A stretch of DNA of 64,000 bases from Agrilactobacillus fermenti (lineage in GTDB: Bacteria > Bacillota > Bacilli > Lactobacillales > Lactobacillaceae): assembly GCF_021030645.1 (NCBI RefSeq), contig NZ_JACGCJ010000003.1, positions 1-64,000 on the forward strand, read 5' to 3'. Below the pieces are notes generated by a model. The model did not search any database and was not told where the DNA came from. It saw nothing but the letters and a program-made list of their open reading frames with translations. Within the stretch, counting starts at the first letter, position 1. Every line of letters starts with the position of its first letter. Below are positions 55,249-63,724 of the stretch, piece by piece. A program made the position numbers and the translations under genes.

Positions 55249-56460
55249 TTACGGTTCGGTCGTTCTTTTGGCTTTTAAAGTGAGGACGCTTGCAATGATG
55301 CCAAGGCTCATAATGAAACTCATACATAAGAAGCCAAAGTTAGCACCAAATTTATCATTAGTGAGCCCCATTGTTGTAGAGGCAAAGATATTCATAAACT
55401 GAGCGAGTCCATTCCACAAAGAAGTCACACGGCCCATAAAGGGCGGCTTAACGATTTTCATTAGAGCAGTATTTGTCACTACTCTTAAAGCAGAATTGGA
55501 AAAGCCAAGGCCAAAGGTACTCAGGAAAAGTAGACCGATAAAATGCCAGAAATATAAGCTGATAAGTACCAAAGTGGCGAGTGAAAACAACATGATCATT
55601 AACGGCTTTTGTCTAAAGTGTGCAATTAACCCACTTGTGATTAATCCAGCGCCAAGGCCACCAATGCCGTAAAGCATATCAGCAGTACCATAGACGACGC
55701 TGTTGGTTTTCAGAATCGTATAAACGTAATCTGGTGAGGAAACATTGAAAAGCTGTGTCACAATTAATGGCAGGATTGATAACAAACCAAGGCTGATGAT
55801 CGTTTGATGATGGCATACATAAGATAATCCCTTTTTGAGACCTGAGTTTTGTGCGTCGTTGGTATTGACTGGTTGCTTGTCTTTAGTGACGTTCAAAATC
55901 AATAAGCTTGCGATGACAAAAACTAAAATATTAACAACCAAAACAACTAGGAATCCAGCATAATGTAAGATAATACCGGAAATTGCGCCAGCCATGAACA
56001 TACCGACTTGAAGTGAGATTTCAATAAATGAATTTGCCGTGCCTAAATATTTTAGGGGCATAATAACTTGAATAAAACTTCGTGAGGCTGACATGTATGT
56101 GATCCATCCAGCGCCGGTAATGATTGACAAAATAAACATAAGCCATATATTAAAGCCTGTTAAATAAAAGATCCCTGCAATCAGTATCATCGGGATGGCT
56201 CGGCCCACGAATGACCATAATATGACATTTCTGCGTGAGTATTTGTCGGTGAGCGCACCAGCTAAGGGCGCCATCAAAAAGCCGGCCAACACGTTGATGG
56301 TTAAATAAAGCCCGACTAATTTGCTGGTATGGGTTTGTTGCAGCATGTACCAGTTGGCGCCTACGGTCGTCATGCCGACCCCAAACCCAGAAATAATGTC
56401 AGCTAGGAAGAAGTTCCTAAATCTTTTTGAAAAAAGCAAGTGTATGTGGTTATGACGCAT
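55249..56460 (-). CDS. Major facilitator superfamily transporter
   Basis: 403 residues, 12 helices. N-terminal FFLADIISGFGVGMTTVGAN and motif A GALTDKYSRRNVIL resemble MFS drug exporters. The ATG at 56460 has GAGG 6 bases upstream; a TTG at 56472 is open but less likely. Overlaps the flavodoxin gene by 11 bases, so it is coupled to it. Confidence 0.83.
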   Translation of the reverse strand: MRHNHIHLLFSKRFRNFFLADIISGFGVGMTTVGANWYMLQQTHTSKLVGLYLTINVLAGFLMAPLAGALTDKYSRRNVILWSFVGRAIPMILIAGIFYLTGFNIWLMFILSIITGAGWITYMSASRSFIQVIMPLKYLGTANSFIEISLQVGMFMAGAISGIILHYAGFLVVLVVNILVFVIASLLILNVTKDKQPVNTNDAQNSGLKKGLSYVCHHQTIISLGLLSILPLIVTQLFNVSSPDYVYTILKTNSVVYGTADMLYGIGGLGAGLITSGLIAHFRQKPLMIMLFSLATLVLISLYFWHFIGLLFLSTFGLGFSNSALRVVTNTALMKIVKPPFMGRVTSLWNGLAQFMNIFASTTMGLTNDKFGANFGFLCMSFIMSLGIIASVLTLKAKRTTEP

Positions 56461-57001
56461 AGCAGGCCTCAAGGAACTTGTGGTTCAGAAAGTCCAGTTT
56501 GTTAATGGCTAATTGATCGTGGGCTATATCTAAGGGGCGATTGGCTGTTCCGATAACATAGTCCGTAAAACGCCAATTCCAGAATTGACAAATATATTCA
56601 AATTGCTGAATTGTCGGTAGGCCTTTGACGTGGGGATTATCACCGCCAACAAGCAATAAGTAAACGATTTTATTTTTGATTTTTTGCCGCAAGTCAGGCA
56701 CCGTTGCCAAACTTTGTGACCAACGATCAATAAAATTTTTTAACAATCCTGAAGGACCGTACCAATAAATTGGGGTGGCAAAGACCAAAACATCGGCTGC
56801 TAGTAATTTGTTGAACGCTGCTAGATAGTCATCTTTAGTAAATTGCCAGGCTAAGCCGCTGTGTCTTTGATCTATGATTGGGTTGATTTGATATTGGTTA
56901 AGATCAATACAGTCATGTGGCAGGCCCTTAAGCAATCGATCAGCCATGAATTTGGAATTGCTATCTTGTCTGCTACTCGAATTAATTTCTAAAATAACCA
57001 T
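56450..57001 (-). CDS. Flavodoxin-fold NAD(P)H oxidoreductase
   Basis: 183 residues. Phosphate loop SSRQDSNSKFMADRL, then FATPIYWYGPSGLLKNFIDR, which is the FMN-binding region of NADPH-dependent FMN/quinone reductases. ATG at 57001 follows CAGGAG; a GTG at 57010 is less likely. With the MFS gene it may form a detoxification pair controlled by the divergent regulator. Confidence 0.83.
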   Translation of the reverse strand: MVILEINSSSRQDSNSKFMADRLLKGLPHDCIDLNQYQINPIIDQRHSGLAWQFTKDDYLAAFNKLLAADVLVFATPIYWYGPSGLLKNFIDRWSQSLATVPDLRQKIKNKIVYLLLVGGDNPHVKGLPTIQQFEYICQFWNWRFTDYVIGTANRPLDIAHDQLAINKLDFLNHKFLEACYAS

Positions 57002-57101
57002 GATGTTCACTCCTGTTCGTAGTTTATAGCACTAGGGTAACATCATTGTTATAATGGCTAAGCGTAGGTTGCATATAGTTTACAAAGAGAAGGCTCGACA
57101 T

Positions 57102-57992
57102 ATGACGGATTACGGACAAACTTTTAAAGAGTTGCGAGTGGCTAAAGGTATCAGTTTAACCGCAGCAGCCAAAAATGTTGTTTCAAAGTCGTTTTTATCA
57201 CGTTTTGAACGCGGTCAAAGCAAGATTGTTTTTGATAAGCTTTATCACTTATTATTGAATATCAATGTTTCGATAGAGGAATTTGTTTACATACATAATA
57301 ATCGAAACAATTGTTACCAGCCATTTCATTACGAAGATACTAAGGATTATGCGGACGCACAAAGCATCGCATATTCAAATCAGCTCAAAAACTATTATTA
57401 TCATAAATGGTTGGTGAATCGAACAGAATATAACTATGTGAATTTCCTTAAAGAGAAAGCAATCTTGGCCAAACATCAGGCCGCTAACGTTGATTCAGAG
57501 GAGAAGTTTTTTCTGTATAACTATCTTTTTGAAAAGGAAACTTGGACGCATTATGAAATAAGGCTTTACATGAGTATCATAGATTTGTTTTCACCAGACC
57601 AGACATTTTATTTAACACAGCAAATGTTGAAAAATGGGTCCGAAATGATCGATGTCAACTGGAACCACCAAGCAGATTTTTTATATATTATCTTAAAAAC
57701 AGCTTTCATTATGGCATTTCAAAGTAAAACGGCCGAGTTGGTTCAATTGATCGAGCAAGCAGAACATGCAATTCATAACGAACAATATCTTTATGAAAAA
57801 AATGTCTTACATTTCATCAAGGGGCTGTTAAATTATTTGAAGGGCAACCCTCAAGCAGCTGAAGAAAAGGTCAAAGAAAGTCTTACTGTTTTTCGGGTAC
57901 TTCATTCGCCTCAGCTGGTTAAGTTATATGAGAATTATTGGCATGAATTTTTAGATGAGCTTGGCGAAAATTGTCCGACTACTGAGAGCTAA
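57102..57992 (+). CDS. Rgg/MutR-type transcriptional regulator
   Basis: 296 residues. Helix-turn-helix FKELRVAKGISLTAAAKNVV then SKSFLSRFERGQSKI, typical of Rgg/MutR, followed by a long helical repeat domain that binds peptides in relatives. ATG at 57102 follows GAGAAGG; the frame is open to 57054. An extended -10 TGTTATAAT at 57047 serves it. Divergent from the flavodoxin-MFS operon. No short hydrophobic peptide gene was identified nearby. Confidence 0.83.
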   Translation: MTDYGQTFKELRVAKGISLTAAAKNVVSKSFLSRFERGQSKIVFDKLYHLLLNINVSIEEFVYIHNNRNNCYQPFHYEDTKDYADAQSIAYSNQLKNYYYHKWLVNRTEYNYVNFLKEKAILAKHQAANVDSEEKFFLYNYLFEKETWTHYEIRLYMSIIDLFSPDQTFYLTQQMLKNGSEMIDVNWNHQADFLYIILKTAFIMAFQSKTAELVQLIEQAEHAIHNEQYLYEKNVLHFIKGLLNYLKGNPQAAEEKVKESLTVFRVLHSPQLVKLYENYWHEFLDELGENCPTTES

Positions 57993-58095
57993 CAAAAAGC
58001 CCTTGTCCAGCTAGAAAAACTGAGCAAGTGCTTTTTACTTTTTTGTCTTTAGACCTGGTTGTGTACTGTACGGTCTGAAATAAATGCAATCTAGG

Positions 58096-58293
58096 TTATT
58101 TTTTTAGAAACGAAAGCATGTTCTTCTCATCCGTTTTCATGCTGCCTGCCAGAAACGCAATTATTACGGCAATAACAGAAAGTACAAATTCCAACAATGA
58201 CCACTTGAAAACTAGTGTTAAAACTAACGGTACCAGGGCTGCAATTATCAAAACGCCATCTCTAGGCCCTAAATTAATATAAGGATACATCAT
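58096..58293 (-). CDS. Small membrane protein of unknown function (65 aa)
   Basis: Not recognised. 65 residues, two helices (about 14-29, 33-50) and a charged tail SMKTDEKNMLSFLKK. An AAAGAAGTG site precedes two adjacent ATG codons. Isolated, divergent from nothing obvious. Confidence 0.55.
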   Translation of the reverse strand: MMYPYINLGPRDGVLIIAALVPLVLTLVFKWSLLEFVLSVIAVIIAFLAGSMKTDEKNMLSFLKK

Positions 58294-58503
58294 TAGATAT
58301 CACTTCTTTCATTTTCTAGCTGATTTAAGTCATACTAATTCAGTTATCAGCTTGAAGTACCATGATAGCTACTGACAACATGCATGGTAACCGCTTACTG
58401 ATCTATCCAAATAAAGTATTACACTTATAACTTTTCTCTGTCAAGAGAAGATATCTTTAAAAATGGGTGTGATATTACTGTTTGAGTAAGTGATATAAGA
58501 CTA

Positions 58504-58592
58504 TAGAGGGCGAGACAAAACGTCAGTTTTGCCTCGCCCTCTACTTGCAAATAATTAAATTTTAAATGTGTTCCAAAAGGCGCTCACATAAA
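58504..58592 (-). repeat. Partial structured repeat after pyruvate oxidase
   Basis: On the minus strand directly after the stop: GCGCCTTTTGGAACACATTT, which nearly repeats the tail of the element at 32686, then after about 20 bases a 17-bp hairpin (58504-58521 with 58526-58543) of the GAGACAAAAC/GTTTTGCCTC type. The 5' half of the element is missing. The hairpin lacks a T-run but may still stop transcription. Confidence 0.65.
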
Positions 58593-60332
58593 TTAAGCAT
58601 TAAATTCTTCCAGATATTTTCTAAACGGTACTAAATCACTAGATTCATAAGTCTTATTAAAGGCATCAACGTCAGCTTGTGAATGACCAGCTTCGGTATC
58701 GATCACGAGGCCTTCCACTGGAATTGGCCGTTCGTCAGCAATTTTGACGTCAATGACAACAGGACCATCTGGATTTTCAGCAGCTTTGAAAGCAGCTTTT
58801 AATTCAGCCAATGTCCGTACGGTGAATCCTTTAGCACCTAGAGCCGTTGCCGCTGCACCCCAATCGGCACCTTCGATATCTACCCCGTAATGACTTTGAT
58901 GGGTATCATCTTGTTCGGCCTTGATGAAGCCAAAACTATCATTACTTAAGATAACGTTGACAACTGGTAACTTGTATTTGACTTCAGTAACAATATCTTG
59001 GGAAGCCATCGCCCAACCGCCGTCACCACTGATCGTAATGACCTTGCGTTTAGGATAACTTAATTGTGCGGCTAAACCTGCAGGTAAGCCATAGCCCATC
59101 GTTGCAAACCAGCCAGAAGTCGTGAATTTTTGTTTTGGATTCATGTCCAAGAAACGCACAGAGTCGATCGTGACATTACCAACATCTGTAGGGAAAATCG
59201 TATCTTCGTCAGCAATGCGGTTGATTTCTTTGTAGACAGGTTCAACACGTAATGGTGTGCGGTCGCTATCGGCAAAGCCAGCGAGCCATTCGTGCCAATT
59301 CTTAGCATCAGCCAAAGCAGCTTTATAAAAGCCGGTTTCAGCTTTTTGATGACCACGCTCTAAAATTAATTCCATTGTTCGTTTAGCGTCACCATGAATT
59401 GAAACATCAGTGGTGTGGCGCTTACCAAACTTAGAAGAATCGATATCTACTTGGATAAACTTAGCCGCTTGATTAAAGAAATAAGCAGCAAATGGGAAGT
59501 CACTACCAACAAACAAAATCGTATCAGCGTTGGCCATGATGTCATTGCCTGGCTTTGAAGCTACCCGTGCAGCCGTGCCCATGTAAGCCGGGTTGCTATC
59601 AGGAATCAAGCCTTTAGCTAATACAGAGGAAACGATCGGCATCGAGTAAAATTCAGCCAATTTCTGAGCGACATCAGAGCCCCCACGAATACCTTGGCCA
59701 ACATAAAGTACAGGCCGTTTAGCGGCATCTAGCAACTTGATGGCTTCATCTACATCTTTGACATCAGGTTCATAATTTGGCTTCCGGTAGTTGTGGGCTG
59801 TGGAAACATAAGTATCTGGAATATCTTCCCAACCCATGCTAACAGGGATCGTGACAACGGCCACACCATTTTTAGCATAGGCTTGACGAATCGCCTGATC
59901 TACCACATGTGGTAATTGTTCCGGTGTCATGACGGTCCGGTTATAAACGGATACGTCAGCGAACATTGGATTTTCATTCAATTCTTGGAAGAAGTCGGTA
60001 TTCATTGCTGAAGCGGCGACTTGACCAATCAAGGCTAAAACGGGCACATGGTCCATTTTGGCATCATAAAGACCGTTAAATAAATGGGTTGCGCCAGGGC
60101 CGGCAGAACCGAAAGTAACCCCGATTTTACCAGTCAATTTTGCATCGGCTGCGGCAGCAATTGCCCCAGTTTCTTCATGACGGACTTGAATGTATTTGAT
60201 TTTAGCTTGTTCTTCAAACAAAGCATCCATCGTGGAGTTGAAAGAACCTCCAGGAATACCGTAAAGATGATCAACACCCCAGTCTTCAAGAACCTTGACC
60301 ATTGCGACACCGGACTTAATTGTATCAGTCAT
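58593..60332 (-). CDS. pox: Pyruvate oxidase
   Basis: 579 residues. ThDP-FAD enzyme: HEE (52-54) includes the catalytic glutamate, the FAD domain lies centrally, and the ThDP motif GDGGWAMASQDI is near the C-terminal third. Converts pyruvate, phosphate and oxygen to acetyl phosphate, carbon dioxide and hydrogen peroxide. Acetolactate synthase is a paralogue but the sequence and length fit pyruvate oxidase. ATG at 60332 follows GGAGGG; the frame extends to 60347. Divergent from lactate oxidase. Confidence 0.92.
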   Translation of the reverse strand: MTDTIKSGVAMVKVLEDWGVDHLYGIPGGSFNSTMDALFEEQAKIKYIQVRHEETGAIAAAADAKLTGKIGVTFGSAGPGATHLFNGLYDAKMDHVPVLALIGQVAASAMNTDFFQELNENPMFADVSVYNRTVMTPEQLPHVVDQAIRQAYAKNGVAVVTIPVSMGWEDIPDTYVSTAHNYRKPNYEPDVKDVDEAIKLLDAAKRPVLYVGQGIRGGSDVAQKLAEFYSMPIVSSVLAKGLIPDSNPAYMGTAARVASKPGNDIMANADTILFVGSDFPFAAYFFNQAAKFIQVDIDSSKFGKRHTTDVSIHGDAKRTMELILERGHQKAETGFYKAALADAKNWHEWLAGFADSDRTPLRVEPVYKEINRIADEDTIFPTDVGNVTIDSVRFLDMNPKQKFTTSGWFATMGYGLPAGLAAQLSYPKRKVITISGDGGWAMASQDIVTEVKYKLPVVNVILSNDSFGFIKAEQDDTHQSHYGVDIEGADWGAAATALGAKGFTVRTLAELKAAFKAAENPDGPVVIDVKIADERPIPVEGLVIDTEAGHSQADVDAFNKTYESSDLVPFRKYLEEFNA

Positions 60333-60386
60333 AAAAATACCCTCCAATTTATCTCTTACATTTAGTAAGCAGTGATTTCATTTATG

Positions 60387-60415
60387 AGTATAACGCTTTT
60401 TTAAAGCGGATACAA
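60387..60415 (-). promoter_or_regulatory. Promoter of pyruvate oxidase
   Basis: On the minus strand: TTGTAT (60415-60410), 17-base spacer, TATACT (60392-60387). The spacer contains CGCTTT-AAA-AAAGCG, a self-complementary sequence that could bind a regulator. Confidence 0.65.
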
Positions 60416-60673
60416 TTATATCTTAGCTTACTCACCGATTTTTTTCATGTGATTGAACTTGGGAAGTTTTTTATCCTATTATTGGCACAGTTTTACGGCC
60501 TGTTATTATTATCTTAGAAAGTAGATTTATTTATTGCCGATCATTTGATTTAGAAAAAATTTTAGCGTTTTTTTATGGTAAATGGAACGTTTTTAATGTT
60601 GTTAGGCTTAGTTTGTTTAACGAGCTTCTTGATTCAAGACGGTAAAATAGACCAATTTTTTGTGGTAAAAGTA

Positions 60674-60721
60674 TTGCTTATTTTTTGTAAGTGTATATAA
60701 TAGGCTTTGTTCTTACAAAAA
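60674..60721 (+). promoter_or_regulatory. Promoter of lactate oxidase with flanking inverted repeat
   Basis: TTGCTT (60674-60679), 16-base spacer, TATAAT (60696-60701). TTTTTGTAAG (60682-60691) and CTTACAAAAA (60712-60721) form a perfect 10-base inverted repeat around the -10 box and start site, a plausible operator. The rest of the 413-base gap has no convincing gene. Confidence 0.65.
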
Positions 60722-60745
60722 GTTAGCTATTTGGAGGTCCTTAGA

Positions 60746-61855
60746 TTGACAATTGTAAATGGATACGAACAAAGTGATCGTGAAGAAAAATTAAACATTA
60801 TTAACTTGACCGAGTTAGAAGCTAAGGCCAAAGCTATTATTCCCCAAGGTGGGTTTGGATATATTCGTGGTGGTTCAGAAGACGAATGGACACTACGTGA
60901 AAACTCAAATGCGTTTGAACATGCCCAAATTGTCCCTCGGTCATTAACTGATATGGAAAATCCTTCAACCGAGACAAACGTCTTTGGTTTGAACTTAAAA
61001 ACACCAATTATGATGGCACCAACTGCTGCTCAGGGCTTGGCTCATGCTCAAGGTGAAAAAGACACAGCTAAGGGCGTTGCAGCTGTCGGCGGCTTAATGG
61101 CACAAAGTACTTATTCATCGACATCCATTGCCGACACAGCAGCTGCTGGCAATGGGGCCCCACAATTTTTCCAATTATATATGAGTAAAGATTGGGACTT
61201 TAACGAGCATTTGCTTGATGAAGCTAAAAAAGCAGGCGTGAAAGGAATCATTTTGACCGTTGACGCTACGATCGATGGTTACCGTGAAGAAGATATGCGG
61301 AATAACTTCCAATTTCCGATTCCAATGGCTAACCTTTCTGAATATTCAGATGGTGATGGTAAAGGCAAGGGTATCGCAGAAATTTATGCTTCTGCTGCTC
61401 AAAAGATCAGTGGTAAAGACGTGGAACGCATTGCTAGTTACACGGATCTACCAGTGATCGTTAAAGGGATTGAATCACCAGACGATGCTATGTTAGCTAT
61501 TGGTTCGGGGGCCCAAGGTATTTATGTTTCCAACCATGGTGGCCGTCAATTAAACGGTGGGCCAGCTTCCTTTGATGTTTTACCAGCTGTTGCCAAGGCT
61601 GTAAACCATCGGGTGCCAATTATCTTTGATAGTGGGGTTCGGCGTGGTTCTCATGTATTTAAGGCTTTAGCATCTGGGGCTGATTTAGTTGCAATGGGTC
61701 GGCCAGTCATTTATGGCTTGGCACTTGGTGGTGCATTGGGTGTTCAATCCGTTTTCGAAACTTTGAATGATGAATTGAAGATTGATATGCAATTAGCCGG
61801 TACGCAAACCATTGAAGATGTGAAACGCGCACAACTCTTGCATATTCATTATTAG
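60746..61855 (+). CDS. lox: L-lactate oxidase
   Basis: 369 residues, FMN-dependent alpha-hydroxyacid oxidase. Tyr39, Tyr145, Arg180, His264 and Arg267 align with the Aerococcus lactate oxidase residues Tyr40, Tyr146, Arg181, His265 and Arg268. Oxidises L-lactate to pyruvate and hydrogen peroxide. TTG at 60746 follows GGAGG by 8 bases; the frame is open to 60707. Divergent from pyruvate oxidase, which can consume its product. Confidence 0.93.
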   Translation: MTIVNGYEQSDREEKLNIINLTELEAKAKAIIPQGGFGYIRGGSEDEWTLRENSNAFEHAQIVPRSLTDMENPSTETNVFGLNLKTPIMMAPTAAQGLAHAQGEKDTAKGVAAVGGLMAQSTYSSTSIADTAAAGNGAPQFFQLYMSKDWDFNEHLLDEAKKAGVKGIILTVDATIDGYREEDMRNNFQFPIPMANLSEYSDGDGKGKGIAEIYASAAQKISGKDVERIASYTDLPVIVKGIESPDDAMLAIGSGAQGIYVSNHGGRQLNGGPASFDVLPAVAKAVNHRVPIIFDSGVRRGSHVFKALASGADLVAMGRPVIYGLALGGALGVQSVFETLNDELKIDMQLAGTQTIEDVKRAQLLHIHY

Positions 61856-61907
61856 TAAAATGCATTAAAATTTAAATTGTAAATAACGTAAAAGACTGAA
61901 GCAGCCG

Positions 61908-61967
61908 TACACCTATTTAGGTAAACAAGGTAAGTAATCCTTGGTTATCTGGATAGGTGTATTTTTT
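61908..61967 (+). terminator. Terminator of lactate oxidase
   Basis: TACACCTAT (61908-61916) pairs with ATAGGTGTA (61953-61961), with an inner 12-base imperfect stem, followed by six T. Confidence 0.87.
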
Positions 61968-62042
61968 ATAGGCAGTTACAGCGTATTTAAAATTTATGTT
62001 GGTTTATTTTAGATTATTCGGCTTTATGTAGTGTCTGGATAC

Positions 62043-62618
62043 TCAGTAAAAATGCACATCGTTCAAAGGCCAATACTTCAAAAAGACGACACTGCGAATG
62101 TCATCGGCAGATACGAAACCGAATTGACGACTATCTCGAGAAATACGGCGGTTGTCCCCCAAGACAAAGTAATTGCCAGCCGGGACTTTAGCCGTACCAG
62201 TAACCTGTTTTAAAGTGAAATTGGCAGTTAGGTGATCACCGGGAGCTAATTTTTCTTTGTAAGTATCTAAATAAGGTTCGGAGACGGGTTTACCATTCAC
62301 AAAAAGGGTATCGTCACTAGCGTAAATGCGATCACCGGGTAAGCCAATGATACGTTTGATATAGTGATGATCACCATTTTCATCAGGTGCCTTGAGAATA
62401 ACGACATCACCGCGTTTGACTGCACTCAATTGATTACCGAGCACACGGTCACCAGGGTTAAAGTTGGGCTGCATTGATGAGCCAAAGATTGCCTGGTTGT
62501 TAAAGACAGAAGTAAATAGAAATAACGCCACACCAATGATGGCAATAATGATTAAACTCCACTGGGTTATAAATTTAAATATTTGATTATGAATGATTTT
62601 TTTCCAAAAAGGTTGCAA
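62043..62618 (-). CDS. lepB: Signal peptidase I
   Basis: 191 residues. One N-terminal helix, then catalytic Ser48 in FGSSMQPNF and Lys88 in HHYIKRIIGLPGD, and the GDNRRISRDSRQFGFV box. Cleaves secretory signal peptides outside the membrane. GGAG precedes the ATG. Single gene; other type I peptidases may exist elsewhere. Confidence 0.93.
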   Translation of the reverse strand: MQPFWKKIIHNQIFKFITQWSLIIIAIIGVALFLFTSVFNNQAIFGSSMQPNFNPGDRVLGNQLSAVKRGDVVILKAPDENGDHHYIKRIIGLPGDRIYASDDTLFVNGKPVSEPYLDTYKEKLAPGDHLTANFTLKQVTGTAKVPAGNYFVLGDNRRISRDSRQFGFVSADDIRSVVFLKYWPLNDVHFY

Positions 62619-62754
62619 GGTATTACTCCTCCAATACTGCTTTATTGTACCTTATGGATGAAGTAGGTCGCATTCATTTTCTGTAAGGAACTGTAAAGTT
62701 TTCTGAAAAAGTGTTAAACTAGTGAATAATTTGACGACCAAATGGGGGAATGGT

Positions 62755-63702
62755 ATGGCTGTCTTTTTCAATAGTTTATCTGGCGTTCTAATTATTTTGG
62801 TCATGATTGCCGTGGGATATGTACTCACACGTGTTCATTGGTTCGATGACCGGTCTAGTCATTTGATTGCCAAGCTTGTGACGCAAGTTGCTTTGCCATG
62901 TTATATGATGGCGACAATTATGAAAGATTTTACGCGCAAGCAGCTGGAAACTTTGTTACCAGATTTGCGGTTCCCAGTTATTTCAATGTTGATTCTCTTT
63001 GCTTTTTCTTTTGCGGCCGTGCAGATCTTTCGAATTCCGAAGACACGAGCTGGACTTTTTAAGTCGATGTTCTTTAATTCAAATACGGTATTTATTGGTT
63101 TGCCAGTTAATCGGGCACTGTTTGGGGATGCCAGTCTACCCTATGTGTTGGTTTATTATATGGCGAACACCTTCTTCTTTTGGACATTAGGGGTTTATTT
63201 GATCAAAAGAGACGGCAGCTCAGATGTGGCCTTTAATTTATGGACAGCCATTAAAAAAGTTTTTTCACCACCATTATTTGGGTTCATCCTCGGCGTGATT
63301 TTTGTGATTTTAGGCTGGCATTTGCCAACATTTTTGATGTCTGACTTGCAATATATTGGCGGTTTAACCATTCCATTATCCATGTTTTTTATTGGTATTC
63401 AGATCGGTATTGTTGGTTTGCATTCATTCCGCATCACGAAAGATGCACTTGGTATTTTGATGGGCCGCTTTGTATTTGCACCGCTTGTGATGGCACTATT
63501 GGTGCTGCTAACGAGATTACCAATTTTATTAAAGCAAGTTTTTATCATGCAGTCAGCGATGCCAGTTATGACCAATGCCCCCGTTGTGGCTAAACTTTAT
63601 GGTGCAGATGCTGACTATGCTGCCATTATGGTTACCGAAAGTACGGTGATCAGCATGGTGATTATTCCGATTTTGATGACAATTACGCAAAACATTCGCT
63701 AA
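62755..63702 (+). CDS. AEC family permease
   Basis: 315 residues, ten helices in two halves, with VTQVALPCYMMATIM and GLTIPLSMFFIGIQIG. Auxin efflux carrier family; bacterial members include malate permeases. No malolactic enzyme is adjacent, so the substrate is open. The ATG at 62755 follows GGGGG; the frame is open to 62722. Confidence 0.84.
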   Translation: MAVFFNSLSGVLIILVMIAVGYVLTRVHWFDDRSSHLIAKLVTQVALPCYMMATIMKDFTRKQLETLLPDLRFPVISMLILFAFSFAAVQIFRIPKTRAGLFKSMFFNSNTVFIGLPVNRALFGDASLPYVLVYYMANTFFFWTLGVYLIKRDGSSDVAFNLWTAIKKVFSPPLFGFILGVIFVILGWHLPTFLMSDLQYIGGLTIPLSMFFIGIQIGIVGLHSFRITKDALGILMGRFVFAPLVMALLVLLTRLPILLKQVFIMQSAMPVMTNAPVVAKLYGADADYAAIMVTESTVISMVIIPILMTITQNIR

Positions 63703-63724
63703 ATTTTTAAGGGAGTCCTTTTAC

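Noticed and set aside
60575-60700. 41-codon hydrophobic open frame upstream of lactate oxidase
   Set aside because: No ribosome binding site and it runs through the lox promoter; more likely chance.
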